Source: Asparagopsis taxiformis (taxonomy: Eukaryota; Rhodophyta; Florideophyceae; Bonnemaisoniales; Bonnemaisoniaceae). Taken from it: a DNA stretch of 64,000 bases. Below the pieces are notes generated by a model. It searched no databases, was not told the origin of the DNA, and worked only from the letters and a program-made list of their open reading frames with translations. The first letter of the stretch is position 1; each line of letters opens with the position of its first letter. A program made the translations under genes and the position numbers. The stretch is taken from positions 1-64,000 of the forward strand of contig JALQPE010001746.1 of NCBI GenBank assembly GCA_030407315.1. Direction: 5' to 3'. Below, in pieces: positions 33,401 to 44,300 of the stretch.

Positions 33401-33851
33401 AATGGCATCAAAGTCTGTGTTTCACGTGCTACAGTGGAGCTCACAGAAATCTAAACGTCCTGTGAAATCTGTTGGTGCTGCAGAGACTCTTGCTGCAGGA
33501 TGTGCAATTGATGAAGGAAAGATTCTGGTCAAGGCATTTGAGGAATTACTATGTGTTCGGACAGAACTTCTTATTGCTGTTGACTCCAAAGATTTGTATG
33601 ATACACTGTCTACATGTCGAAATGCCACGGACAAGTCTATTCGCGGCGATGTCAGTGTTATCAGATATGAATTCGAGACTCGAAACGTTAGTCGAATGAT
33701 CTGGATTCCAGGTCTAACCAATCTCTCTGATCCGCTCACGAAGCCGAACAGTCCGCTTACTCAAGCACTACAGCTTCCTCTTTTCACTGGTGAAATTCCT
33801 TTTGATTTTCCTGCATGTCAGTCTCGTTCATCTGATCAGTTCCTGGGCTGA
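30444..33851 (+). CDS. Copia B Pol, containing a Tudor-like domain
   Basis: About 1135 codons in the gag frame, after the TGA. Order: a diverged protease region (HLVISGSSQWIIGRNVT) in which the catalytic Asp of D-S/T-G is not seen, HHCC pre-integrase (VHNHICGHSS...CSSC), DDE integrase (CIDHFF, VCDAAF, VIESKH), then at about 31975-32140 an insert resembling Tudor/PWWP folds (EVYWPDDDQYYRGTI...ILYDDGDVETL), then reverse transcriptase (KIDVKSAFLQ, KIVDDILLAG) and RNase H (VFSDASRSSD, AAETLAAG, AVDSKDLY). Integrase before reverse transcriptase fixes it as copia. There is no internal stop. The extra domain could bind methylated histone tails and guide integration; this is inference. Confidence 0.88.
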   Translation, partial: QHSSQLRRIIGSISLTAKSDNGNAVIIRHLVISGSSQWIIGRNVTRNCNIVHLGTNILQLPVADGCLTPDSITMIDYDFHSYLSYELFLDNDLHRSEDVERAMFCATAQINGYDSNLMWSDKKKIIDKVHNHICGHSSYTDIKILLQRNNIWDSDVQKYLSSVLETCSSCNTTSTPTQTRKVSLSSLSREFNQVVCIDHFFVDELKIFHVMDSVTRYSVGTVVSDTSMMSAITAFEMLWITPFWTPDTIVCDAAFKNKTFTDYLHTNGITSRILPPRRHNKNVIESKHRIIRDLYLRLKSDVDTSNNLTNMLLIQRAIRISNDLYGNDVMSANEMAKGFTRPVCDGKFPSAIPDDISEAHNALLAKRKLTLILRSKAISEVPISVGDLVQLYIKRNNDKRGKWTAAKTVLSYDHASRTVTVPGKSGRTISASIEDVRPALSDSSLATAIQESIDYMDSVLSEAVSDMTDDDSGHDFHTNSVSNDQTDGNCKLADVGNDFDCESINSTYEVPHVGQVIEVYWPDDDQYYRGTISEYSPDTLKHTILYDDGDVETLKLQCETWRTVSVSDDKPRPSAAQINLKCNGIELQPGTELCSTEKEDISLYFDQFRSKEFMFHQAQSLPSYVLQNAYMKEEKSFKETIQAVHVSKVPKHANIITSHVLYKVKVLDDGEMLVKARIAPHGNKDDEKSLLKTDSQTCPPVGIRILLSICAIQKWKLAKIDVKSAFLQTGSALRDVYVIPPRECSNRSFYWLLLTAAYGLVNSNAKWQYHSDSFMKSLGFYQLIYVPQLFYISENGSLQIIAVKIVDDILLAGQLPCLRAFVDRIGHKYKLGTIAYTPGTIKFYGLTLSQDESCLITIHGDEKLASIQPYPIDRNRRKSTDDTLNAVELSTFRSINGVLGWLGTAISPFCSFTSSYLQQRRVNANVSDLVQQINMLRLLKKLGTTTTYKRPVSGSDLKLSILVFSDASRSSDHGQLGFISGLLLGEMASKSVFHVLQWSSQKSKRPVKSVGAAETLAAGCAIDEGKILVKAFEELLCVRTELLIAVDSKDLYDTLSTCRNATDKSIRGDVSVIRYEFETRNVSRMIWIPGLTNLSDPLTKPNSPLTQALQLPLFTGEIPFDFPACQSRSSDQFLG

Positions 33852-33896
33852 TTTGTACCTCCGACCTAGCATATTGTAGCTACAAAACAGGTGGAG

Positions 33897-34217
33897 TGTT
33901 AATTACAACATTGGTACAGTGGCTCCAATTGTTGAACTGGCATTGTTTCGATGTTCTGTTGTACATGAGAAATCGAGTATCGATATTGACTTCGATATTC
34001 GTCCTGCATTTGGACATATTTGATGTGCTGTTCTATGACGTGTCTTCGGTGTTTACGGTTTATGATTGATTGCTTTTGGCTGGAATATAACTGTGGATAT
34101 TGTAGTATAGGTTGTAGAGCTAGACCGTGCAGCACGACGACGACGACGACAACGAAACGAAAAACTATTCTTTCTTCCAACTACCGAGCATCACCAACTT
34201 ATCATCAAACCTTTATT
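33897..34217 (+). repeat. 3' LTR of copia B
   Basis: 321 bp, same as the 5' LTR by eye. Followed by the second copy of GGAGG and then the remainder of the host protease exon. Confidence 0.9.
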
Positions 34218-34790
34218 GGAGGTCCAATTTTTCAGTACGACGTTAATGATAACGCTGTTCAAATAGGTGTTACTTCTTTCGGAAGAGACTGTGGCATATT
34301 GGGCGACCCATCAGTTTATGTGCGACCCGATGCGTTTATTGACTGGATTTCTGCGCAAGGTGCGAACTTCACGGTAGGTGCAAATTTGAATGCTGTGCTA
34401 AACGAAGAAATAGAAATCCCCCAAGAGGATGGAGGAAATAATGAAGAGATTTTCCCGCCCGCTCTAGAAACTCCAGATGCTGGTCTCTTTCCTGTTCAGC
34501 ATGGCGGGCGCAGAGATAACAGGTTATTTCTAGGACCTACAATTGGCACAGTAGTAGGACTCGTTGTATTTTTCAGCGCCTGTATTATCTATACTGGAAG
34601 AAGGAAGAAGGGGGCCGTTGAATCGAACCCGCCAGATGAAGAGAATGAAACGATAGATGAGACGCAAGACGCATCACCTGTGCTCGTGGATAATACCGAA
34701 GAAGATGATGGGAAGTGCAACAAATCGCTGTTCCCGGCTGAAGTGCGCACGAATCCAGCGATGGCTCAGAGCTCACAAGACATTGTTTAG

Positions 34791-35839
34791 TCCGTGGGCT
34801 CCAATTAGGAATTAGTGCGATGTCATCACGAACGCTTTGAAGTGCCACAGTACATCTTGTTCACAGAGGTGCGAAAAGGTCGGGATTGGTCCCGCAGATG
34901 AATTGCACAATAGAAGTATTTTCGTGAGCCAATAATGAAGAAAGAAGCGTCAAACATGTTGCATGATTGAGAGGTATTGCGTGTCGAAAAGGTAGTGGAA
35001 ATTCCATGGTATAAGCAGTCAGAACATGATTCCACCTAGAATAGTCAACAATGCGCGATTTTGCTAGTGAAAAATGAGGAGAGATGATCTCATTGCTGGA
35101 CCAGCAGCCGAATAGACGAGTGACAAAATGTTTCTTAAACTTCAATTCCAATAAGGATGTGAATTGTTGTAAGCGCCCACCTTATACAGAGTAATTGGTA
35201 GGAAAGAGAACGACTTCCACAACCAGTCCGATAACAGATCGAAACTTGGATATCCAACCGGATTTCATCATCATAAAAGGGAAGCACATCAGAGTGTGAC
35301 CCAAAAAACGTAACTGGCTTCAAATCCAGTCCAGAAACTTCTACAGAGAAATTGTCCACCTCTGATTTCTAGAATTGCGTTTCGAGGCATATAACAGGTC
35401 TCATGCTTCACGGCGTAAGAATCAACGTGTAGCACGCATCTCCATGTGACAGGGAGATGTGTGCCGCACACTGACATGGACCGTGAGGAGATCAACAGCT
35501 TTTCGCATTAAATTTAATTATTTGTGATACTTGCTTCCAGATCATGTGACATGTCCATGGCCCATGTCTCTTGTCTTCTTTTTCAACTCATTCGAGTCCT
35601 CTTCTGCGTGTTTCCTCGATATCACTGAAATGCACATGAGAAACAAAGCTGAGAGATGAGGCAAGCTATGAACGTACCGGGAAAAAATAAAGTAGAAACT
35701 TCGACAGGTGACTCGGAAAGCCCCGTCTTCTTCAGAGGAGACATGGCTCGTTTGTGATGCATTATCATTCGAAAAGACCCATTCATGTACATTACATCTG
35801 CTCTATCCACACGAATTCATAATCTATATCCCCTTCATC
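34791..35839. other. Intergenic between two convergent protease genes
   Basis: On the minus strand two overlapping frames (35359-35135 and 35151-34861; the latter includes FKKHFVTRLFGCWSSNE and SLLAHENTSIVQFICGTNP) read like coding sequence with a frame change between them. They might be a small decayed gene, but nothing recognisable supports it. Confidence 0.3.
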
Positions 35840-37412
35840 TTATTCTGGTAAAACATTGGTTCTTGCACGGTTTCGTTTTCCTGCCCACACAGACCCTACT
35901 GCAGCTACTACAATTAACGCCAAAACACCAGCAACAACCCCAAAAATGGTAGCTGAATCTGAATCACTTTCATTGTCACCTGTTGTTACTGAAGGAGGGA
36001 AGCCTGCAGCTCCAACTTCGGCACCATCATTCGTACTGTTGTTGGAATTTCCGCTTCCAGCTTCATTGCCCTCCTCCATACCTGGACTTGGTTCAATATC
36101 ACCATCAACATCCAGCCCTGGACTTGCTTCAATATCTCCATCGACATCCAGCCCTGGACTTGCTTCAATATTTTCATCAATATCCAGTCCAGGACTTGCT
36201 TCTACACTTTCCTCCAAAACGCTCTCTTCAATAATCACAGAATTCAGCTCTTTTCCAGTTGAGAACACCACGCCTTGTTCAGAAATCCAATCAATGAACA
36301 CAGCAGTTCGTACATACACTCCCGGGTCGAAAAATTCTCCACAATATATTTTCCCAAAAGAGACGAGAGCTAAATGAACCGGGTTGTCATCAATATCGTA
36401 CTGGAAGAGGGGACCACCGCTGTCACCAAAGCTTTGCAATCAGAGGAAAATTAGCGTTAGACTGACACTTCGTGCTATATCTATTGCACATCAGCCAGAA
36501 AATCATATGGTGAGGGATTAATTTGGAATCAACTTACCATGAAGAACAAAATCTCGTTTTGTATCCTGCGCAAACATGCTTATCCGGGACGAAGAACTCA
36601 TTGAAAAATTCTCGACATCCCTGGTTCGAGAAAATAGGAAGATCTACCTGCCGAAGTGAAGCATCTCTTTTTCGCTCGGACTGAAATGGAGATGTTAAAC
36701 CGAAACCCATGTTTCTTGCAATGCTGCCTACTTTCGGCTGGTTAAGTTCAGTATTCAGTCTCATGAAGCTGGTACTCGATGACGGCTCAGAGAGTTCAAC
36801 AAGTGCAATATCGTATGCTGACCCTTCTGGCGAGAGGAAGGCTTCATCAAAGTTGGGATGAGCGATTACTCTCCTCACATTGAGAACCTCTCCGTCTTCA
36901 AAGTCCACAGTAATGGTGGTTGGAAAAATCAAGTCATCGACTTCAGCAGTTAGGGAGGACGAACCAATTATTACTCTCGAGAATCTGGGGTTAAATTGGC
37001 AATGTGCAGCAGTGAGCACCCATGTAGGTGATATGAGAGTTCCGCTACACGACCCTGGTTGCTCAAAGTCAACGAAAAATGCCATCATTTCTCTAAGGCG
37101 TTTTGAAACAACTAAATTACCGCCAATAATTCGTGGTGTCTGTCGGAATACGGAGAAAAGTGCGGAGTGAGAGTTTGTTCTGTTCGTGGCATTGGAACGA
37201 GTATATTTGACTGTTTTCCGGAGCGAATTGGGTGTTTGAGTTGATTGAATGTTCGGCCTCGCAATTGTTAACGGGTCAGGTTCCAGCAAGACGGGGCACG
37301 ATTCCTCGTTCTGGTGAACGACTGAGTAGGTGGATTGGGAAGTAAGGGTGCAATGTATAGCTCCGAAGAGCGTGAGCAAAACAAAGCATTGGCTAAGGGA
37401 AGATGAATTCAT
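35840..37412 (-). CDS. Membrane-anchored chymotrypsin-like serine protease, intact, with stalk repeats
   Basis: Exon 1 is 37412-36538 and exon 2 is 36431-35840, with a 106-bp intron (GTAAGT...AAAG, CTAAC inside), giving 488 residues. The ATG at 37412 begins the signal peptide (NSSSLSQCFVLLTLFGAIHC). Then ESCPVLLEPD, the activation site PRIIGGNLV, LTAAHC, AYDIALVEL and CFGDSGGPLFQYD: the triad is complete, with Ser at the S1 base. After the protease domain comes an acidic stalk with a 12-residue repeat (ASPGLDVDGDIE, about 3.5 copies), a Gly/Asn/Ser stretch, a membrane helix (IFGVVAGVLALIVVAAVGSV) and a basic KRNR tail. It lies in the opposite orientation to the rest of the array. It is likely a surface protease; the repeats would lift the catalytic domain from the membrane. 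Confidence 0.9.
36081..36215 (-). repeat. 36-bp tandem coding repeat (protease stalk)
   Basis: About 3.5 direct units of 36 bp encode the 12-residue motif ASPGLDhDxxIE. Units differ mainly at third positions and at two residues, so the repeat is in frame and has been edited by selection or conversion. Confidence 0.85.
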
Positions 37413-38518
37413 TTCAGTCCAGCTTGAAAGATGAGAAGGGAAGGAAGTTAACAGGAGATGATGAGTTGAAATATTTATTTGCGAGGTAGAACTGTCCCTC
37501 AGGTATGGTATGAGAATTGAGATATCCAATTTGGGGTCGGCTGAGAATTGCGCTTCTCTACTTCCTTATAGACATTGTTGGTGAGGTGTAGAAAGCTATT
37601 TAGCTCTTCGCACTGGTGCCGCGAACAGAAAGCTTCCCAGACAGTCAGATTTGTACCTTTTCTAAAAGCAGAAGTTCCTATTGTTGAAGGGTAATGATTG
37701 GTGTGCATGAACTCGTTCATTTTTCCCTTTCTTACGATACGAAATATCTTGTAGGCATGATGTACACGATTCGCAATGAATGAAAGTACATGCCTGACAT
37801 TGTTGTACCTGTGCAAGTATGGTCTTTCTTGACCTCGTGGCATGGCAGCAATGTTCAAAACATAACCCAATTTGATTCATTGATACAAGATATTTTTTTA
37901 CTCATAACGCTTTCATCCTCATGATGGATGGTTAGGCTGTCAAATCATTAGCTATCTTATTGCGCACGTCGTAGTGTTGATACGTCATCTCTGACGATGC
38001 TTTCCTCCGTTTCCTTGATGTACACTCATGACTATTATACTCCAGTGTCAGTGTAACAACGACATACGTGAAATTACTGACTAGACTTGCGACGGCAATT
38101 CGTATTTGATACTAAATTTAAATTAGAATTAAACTTAGAAAAGAATCATGCTATTCCATTGCTGGCAATGTTCTGCGATGGTATTGCGGTTTCACTTACC
38201 ACAGCCGATACACGTGCACCGGCCTAAACGTCCTGCAGCAGCCCCCGCCCGTGTCTACCACAGACAAGTTACTCCGCCCAAGCAAACCCAGTAGACTTGG
38301 AATCGTGATGTCGACAACTGTCTGCGGTACAAAAATCCAGTGCTACTGCCTTTGCAAAAGCAAACCGAGTCGACTTTCCTTGTGCTGAAGCAGTCCAAAA
38401 CTTAAGTCGTTCATATACATACATATCTACGCTTCATTCAACTCATAGCAGTTGATTATTAAGCACGCACAAAGACAGACATTCTCCGGACAGACCAAAC
38501 ACCATATCATCTCAACCC
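37413..38518. other. Divergent promoter region
   Basis: It lies between the minus-strand protease gene and the plus-strand membrane protein gene. An AT-rich CATATACATACATATC stretch at about 38411-38426 could be the TATA region of the latter, roughly 100 bp before its ATG. No gene was seen. Confidence 0.35.
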
Positions 38519-39727
38519 ATGCGACTATCAAACCGCACACATTCCAAATTCCAATGCCTCCTACTTCTGGTATTCATCCTTAACTTCACTCTGCATGCTA
38601 CAGCACAACCGCCCAAATTCCCCGTTGACATCCATCTACAATCTCCACAAGCGCAAAAATGCCTCAGCTACCGACTCACCTTCCACAACGTCTCCTACGT
38701 GTTAATACCAGTACCAATAACTGACGCCCATCACGCGCAGCGACATCAAAACCATTTCACTCTTCGCCAATCGTCCGATCCGGACTCGCTCCAGAATGTA
38801 CGCGATTCGTTGATTACGCCACGCGTCGTTGCAGGAGTCGCCATATCACCATTTTTCCTCGCACTGCTTTCCGGTGTTCTAATCAGTACCGGTCGCCATC
38901 TCGACAGTTGGATGCTGCAATTTTTCGGCTGCCTGTCCAATATCCTCACAAAGTTCATCGCCATTCCATTCGGAATCGGGCTGCTAATCTTCGGGCTTGT
39001 ACTTGGTGATCTTGAGATAAGTCTCGTCGGTCTGTCAAGCTTCTCTTTCCTTGGCGACTGGGCCGGTGCAATTCGTTTGGTGGTTCTGCTATGGTGGTCG
39101 CCGAATCTTGTGGCAATGGAGCGCTGGCATGCGTTTTATGCCGGATTTCCAGCACGGGAAGGTAAGCCGTATACGCTCGGAGTGAAGGATCCATTCCGAG
39201 GGGGCAGCGAAGCGTTTCGGAGAGCGATTTTTCTGTCCAGAGATGAGACGTGGAAAAGCAGGATGTTATGGACCGATCAGGTGATTATCGCGCTTCTCAC
39301 GACGAAATTTGTGGTTTTGTCAGATGTTGAACTGGAGTTCAGGGAGGACAATGCTTGTCCAACGGTGAATGAACTGGTCCATACGTTGAATCGATGGACT
39401 ACGGCATTTGATGGCCAACCGGGCAAATGGGCGAGGGAATGGACTAGTTACGAGGATTATGGGAGATCGCAGAAATATGAAACGACGTTGCGATTTGTGG
39501 TGGTTTTGTTCACGTGTATTCGTAGAGGCAAATATCAGCATGATGTTTGGTTTCAATGCAATCAGTTGCGCCTTCTGAGAACAGCTCTCAATGTCCCGCG
39601 GAACAACAATATGTCTTGGGCGTTTGATATAGTCAAAGAATGTTTTAGGGACAAGTGGGCAACTGTGCTTTCGAGAACCGCAGAACATCGGAAGGCTTTG
39701 GAAGCTAGGAATCACAGAACAGTATGA
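38519..39727 (+). CDS. Multi-pass membrane protein of unknown function
   Basis: 402 residues from the ATG at 38519, no intron needed. The N-terminal hydrophobic stretch (CLLLLVFILNFTLHATA) reads as a signal peptide. A lumenal or extracellular segment of about 70 residues with possible N-glycosylation (HNVSY) follows. Hydrophobic helices then lie near residues 105-125 (VAISPFFLALLSGVLI), 140-162 (FIAIPFGIGLLIFGLVLG) and 180-197 (IRLVVLLWW). The last 200 residues are mostly soluble and Trp/Arg-rich. No family is recognised. It sits between the protease genes but shares nothing with them beyond the signal peptide. Confidence 0.7.
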   Translation: MRLSNRTHSKFQCLLLLVFILNFTLHATAQPPKFPVDIHLQSPQAQKCLSYRLTFHNVSYVLIPVPITDAHHAQRHQNHFTLRQSSDPDSLQNVRDSLITPRVVAGVAISPFFLALLSGVLISTGRHLDSWMLQFFGCLSNILTKFIAIPFGIGLLIFGLVLGDLEISLVGLSSFSFLGDWAGAIRLVVLLWWSPNLVAMERWHAFYAGFPAREGKPYTLGVKDPFRGGSEAFRRAIFLSRDETWKSRMLWTDQVIIALLTTKFVVLSDVELEFREDNACPTVNELVHTLNRWTTAFDGQPGKWAREWTSYEDYGRSQKYETTLRFVVVLFTCIRRGKYQHDVWFQCNQLRLLRTALNVPRNNNMSWAFDIVKECFRDKWATVLSRTAEHRKALEARNHRTV

Positions 39728-40552
39728 AATCGTGTGCCGATAAGGAAATAAGTCTTGTTTGTGAGATAAACCCATTGCTTGTTTGAGGACGAAGAATCGG
39801 GGTACATTTCGATACCAAAGAATATCGCTGGGTCGGCGGCCAAGTTACCTTACCAGATGTCTGTAGAGCATTTAGATATTGTTACAGTGACAACAAAATA
39901 GTCTTGGCGCTTTAGCACTTGTTCTCATGATGTTCGCTTGATCACGCATTATGTCGTCCTGAGCTCAATGCTGGGCAGACATGTAGACAAGCGACCGCAA
40001 AAGCAGCACAATTCGAACAGCTTAGAGTGCCTTCAATTGCATCTCTCAACGGCTCATACAATTGGATGATCGTATGTTTCAGGAAACAACGTTGTGACAT
40101 CTGGGAGAGAGCAGTCCAGTACGAATGGCGCGCGCAGAAAAAGTCGAGTGCAATTAGACAGCAACGAATAAATGCCTGCAATAATGTTTTGGTGGGTGTG
40201 TTAGAGTTGAACTTGGCATCACGTACGATGCGCAAAATTAGTGTTACCGCATCTCACGTGCTACCGCGAGCATGTTCACGTTTCTTGCAATATGGTCCCA
40301 CTTCGAACATTGGGGTAGTTGATCGGATGTTTCCAGGAAGTTCTTTTCAGGGAAGAATTGAGTGGAAACTTTTCTCCATCAGTTAAGAGAGCTGCACATG
40401 AAAATACAGTGAGTGGTGCCTTGTAACTTTTGAACATGCTGTGCATTGTCACATTTGTGCAATGGTTCACGGTGCGAAGGCATGTTGAAACGTGCCCCAT
40501 TATATTGCAACCAGACCTGCTGTTAATAATATAGCCCGTCGAGAGTTTCGGC
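39728..40552. other. Intergenic, nothing recognised
   Basis: Only short unsupported frames. It may include the lost 5' part of the protease relic that follows. Confidence 0.35.
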
Positions 40553-41167
40553 ATGCGAATTCCAGGGAAAGCATACCAGCGAATGGCGAGTAAATCTGAA
40601 GAGACGACACGAATCGCGAATGGAAATCTTGTACCTTCCAAACAACTTGAGGTAGTGTTTGTGTACCTCGTCGAAGTTTACGGCGTGTCGTTTTCATCTC
40701 GTAGCGGCAGTTTGACATCTGCATCGTCAGTGCTCACAGTAGCACGATGCGGTGTTTCAGCTGCATCGTCACGAGCGACTATCGGTGCCGCCAGTGTTTC
40801 AAGAATATGATATATGGTGATTCAGCAGCGTTCTCGGGAGGAGACGATATAATTGCAGCGAGTAAAGCGGGTAATCAATCATCGCAACGTTGACACTATT
40901 TGCCTGTCCATTAGCCTGCGTTACTCGTATGACATTGTGCCGGTTGAGTGAGTATGTCACGGGAACTGACATAAATGTTGATGTAATTGCACAGCTTTGA
41001 CGATATTGGCGGCGTGGTGTTTCAATATGTTGTGGACGGTCGCAGCGTTCGAATGCCGTTACGTAGTTGGGACAATCGTGTCAATTTTTCGAGATGCCGT
41101 TAAGCAGTGTCCCGATTTCACGGCGGGTAGAGAACTAGTTGAAGTGTTTGTTGATGAAGCACTCTAA
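40553..41167 (+). pseudogene. Decayed protease relic
   Basis: The frame at 40553-40810 aligns with the protease paralogs from the activation site onward: TTRIANGNLVPSKQLEVVF against PRIIGGNLVVSKRLREMM, then LTVARCGVSAASSRATIG where intact genes have LTAAHC, so the catalytic His is Arg. Further pieces follow in other frames: RVINH-like at about 40870, YDIV at about 40928, DDIGGVVFQYVVD (for GDSGGP.FQYD) at about 41000, and FTAGRELVEVFVDEAL just before a stop at 41165-41167. No signal peptide or membrane helix remains. Confidence 0.75.
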
Positions 41168-41314
41168 CGGACATGAATACCGATAATGACAAGAAGATGA
41201 CTGCGATTGTTCTCGCGAAGATTGTCAATACTTTTCTGCGAGCACACAAATAGAGCGCGCACACCGAAGAAATGCAACTATACAAGTTTGAAAATTTACC
41301 AAATTCACACACAA

Positions 41315-44300
41315 TCACGAAGTAGTAATAGAAGGCAAAGACAACGCAGGTTCCTGCAAAAGTCTCTGCGAATAGCGCGACATCAAGTCGACAAACTCCA
41401 CGCCGCCATTCTTCCTCGAGATCCACAATCGTTTCGTCACATCCGAAAACAGCGTTCGACTGGGTGCATATTCCAACGTGGCCAATTTATTCCACCTGCA
41501 CGCCTGGTCATTCACGAGCCAAATCGAATGCGAAAGCGCGCCATGCAAACTTTTCTTGCACGTCAAACGCAAAGCATCTGCGGAAGCGGCATCAAACTTG
41601 CGACCATTCAACGCGTCCAGCGCGCTCATCATGATGAGATCGCCGACCAACGCGCCGCTCTGCACGTCCCACGTGGCGCTCGTCGCGCTCCAATGCGGCG
41701 TGTCGTCGCGCGATCGACGCGTGATACATAGCGCGCTCAATTGCGCATCGTGCGCGTCGAACCAAACGGCGTCGATGCTACGCGCGACCAGCATGCCCTC
41801 CGACGCTTCTTCCGTGGATATCGCCCAATGCTCCAGCGTGAATAGACGATGCATTCCGCCGCCGCTGCGCGCGTCCGCGATGTACACGATGCAATTGTTG
41901 TTCCCGGCCGTGTAGGCGACGAATTGTCCGTTGTTGGATATGGTGATTTGACGGATGGAAAAGTCGTCGTGTGCGAGGCGTAGTTGTGTTAGGATTTGAT
42001 CGTGGTCGTTGGCGACTGTGTCGGCTTTGCGTGTTACGATTTGTCGGCTTTGCGTGTTGCAGGTGATGAGTGTTTGTCCGTTTTGGGAAATGCCGACAAG
42101 TTCGCTGTGTTCAAACGCGCGTTTCACGGGTTGCGTTCGGAATTGATTGTTGGCGTTACTGGTGAATAGTTCGGATTCTCGCACGTTCAATGCTCTCCAG
42201 ACGAAGACGCCTTCGACACGATTGGAACATGCATAAAATTCCGTATCGTCCGCATTTACTCGAATATTCGTCACCCAGTTCATTCGCTCGTCACTGTACA
42301 AATGCAGTACCACGATGTAATGTCTTGCCGGTCTTAAATCCCAAGCGTAGATCCTCTGCCTTGTGCCGACGTATAATATGAAATCCCTGCTGCCGTACGC
42401 TAGTGAGAACACGCCTTCGTTCAGTCCTAATTGAGGTGTGCGTAGTTCGCGACGCTTCTCAATGTCCCAGATCGCAACGCCCGTTCGATACGACCCGACT
42501 GCAAATGTACGCTTACTATTGCTAATTGCCACACACTCAATCTCTCGCGACTGCCCTACGAATGCGTCGCCCTTCTGCGTTAAACTTTCAATCGTCCACA
42601 TTCGTACCGATCCATCCCACGATCCTGTTATCATTACATCTTCTTCCTTCCCTTTAGCGATCGCTGTCACTGCATCTTCATGTCCGTGTAACGTCTTCAC
42701 AACTTGTCCGTCTTCACTCTTCAAAATCTTCAACTGCCCGTTATTCAATCCACAAACAATCTGCTCTCGACTAATTATCAACTCTATGCATGTGATGCGT
42801 TCCGCCACATCATCACGATCAACTTGAGCTCCTTGACTATTGCTTGCCTCTTCCGTATTCTGCAATGGTACTTCTAGCGTGCGCACAATCGCCTCACCCC
42901 TTCGTACCACAATCCTTCCATCTTGATAACACGAATACACTTCTTCTTTCTCCTTGTGATGTCTAATACCCACCAACTCACCGTCGCCATCCAACGCCAT
43001 CTTCTCCGTACCATCTTGACAACTGATCACGCGTACGTGACCGTCTCTCCCGCCGATCAATAATTCACTCGTGTCATAGCCGATTTCAACGCTTGATACT
43101 GCCGCATTCGTTCGTAGCACTCTCCTCAAATCGTCCTTCTCACTCACGAGCATCCCAGGTATCGCGCGTATCCACGGGCTCACCGCATACTTCTCTAGAC
43201 TCCACAGCAACCGATGCACGTTGCCTTGCTCCAGACGCAAAGATGCAAGACGTGCGTACAGTTGAAACGTACATTCGTTGCGGTTGTTTAAACAATACGG
43301 GACAGTTGCGACATGCATCGAATTACTTATGGTATCCAGATCTTGTAGGACGCGACGCCGCGATTGTGCATTCCCTTTTCTATCCACATAATCTCTCAAA
43401 ATAGCAATGTCCGACATGACATATTCAAACGCCCGACGCGTTTCGTCACTGTTAGCATATTCGATCCATCGGTAATCCAGTAATAATCCAAACGACTCTC
43501 GACTTTTTCCTGCGCCAACCAAGTGACGAATGATATTCGCACCGATGTACTGCGGATGCACTTCCGATCTTGCCACGTCCCACCACGGCCGCACCGGTCG
43601 ATCTTCATTATACGCCAACTCGTCCGATTGGCTCACATATGCATTTACGATGCGTTCATGCCAATACTGCAGACCGTCCTTTCGCTCTGCAAGACGAATG
43701 CACGCTTCATGCATAATACGATGCAACCTCAATCCAATTGAATTATTCTCCGAATCGACGACTTTCCATGCCAGATTATTTTCTTCCAGAATGCCTAGCA
43801 CAGCATGCACACAATCCAACGGCACCTGCCAATACATCTGCAAAACGCGCAACGGAATACATTTCTTCGTTGGAAACACACCAAACGATCGAACCATCCA
43901 AGCAAATTGAATCTGCTCATCATCCAATCGTTCACCAAGTAGAGTCGACACATCGAGCACACTCTGCAGCATGCCCTCATGCCCAATACTGAGTCGCTCC
44001 GTCAACTGCGCCAGACTATCCTGCATGGTTTCGCGAAAGTAGATCCACGAACGGAAGCGCTGCGGCCGGTTGGAATGGTCCATGTACATGAGCGCACCGG
44101 AGCCCGACTTGGCGAGAGCGAGCGGCAGGCTGTCGGTCATCGCGACGACATCGTCCACGGCGTTCTGAACGGCGAGCGGTAGTGTCTGTAGCGTGTCGAT
44201 ATCCAGACCGCAATACTTGCACGCGATTTGTTTCTGCGATCGCGGCGAAACGGCTCGCGGCGGATTCATATCGATGGAAATGTCGTGGTATGGCAGCGAG

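Larger units (their letters stand above)
29028..34217 (+). mobile_element. Complete copia retrotransposon (B) with Tudor-like domain
   Basis: Two 321-bp LTRs (29028-29348 and 33897-34217), identical by eye, start TGTTAATTACAAC and contain an ACG microsatellite. The target duplication is GGAGG (29023-29027 and 34218-34222); because of repeated bases the boundary could shift by one base. The purine tract ACAGGTGGAG lies directly before the 3' LTR, as in many copia elements. The interior encodes Gag and Pol in the same frame separated by one stop. It is inserted directly beside the gypsy element. Confidence 0.92.
22431..34790 (+). pseudogene. Membrane-anchored protease gene split by two retrotransposons
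   Basis: Exon 1 is 22431-23284. An 85-bp intron follows (GTAAGT...GTAG, CTAAC inside). Exon 2 begins at 23370, runs 13 bases to the AGT codon of GDS, and resumes at 34218 with GGA GGT CCA, ending at 34790. Without the insertions the pieces total 480 codons with no stop. Features: signal peptide (MFRISKLLHTLFLVVLLAKH), SCPIVLKPDQ, activation site RVINGSPV, LTAAHC, FDFALIEL (Asp kept), CFGDS|GGP, S-F-G-R-D-C, a membrane helix (GTVVGLVVFFSACIIY) and an acidic tail. The insertions lie exactly in the catalytic-serine motif and remove function here. The otherwise open frame says the gene was intact until recently. Confidence 0.9.

Noticed and set aside
30459..33851. Independent start of Pol at 30459
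   Set aside because: The codon is TTG. The frame simply continues from Gag after a TGA, so it is described as beginning right after the stop.
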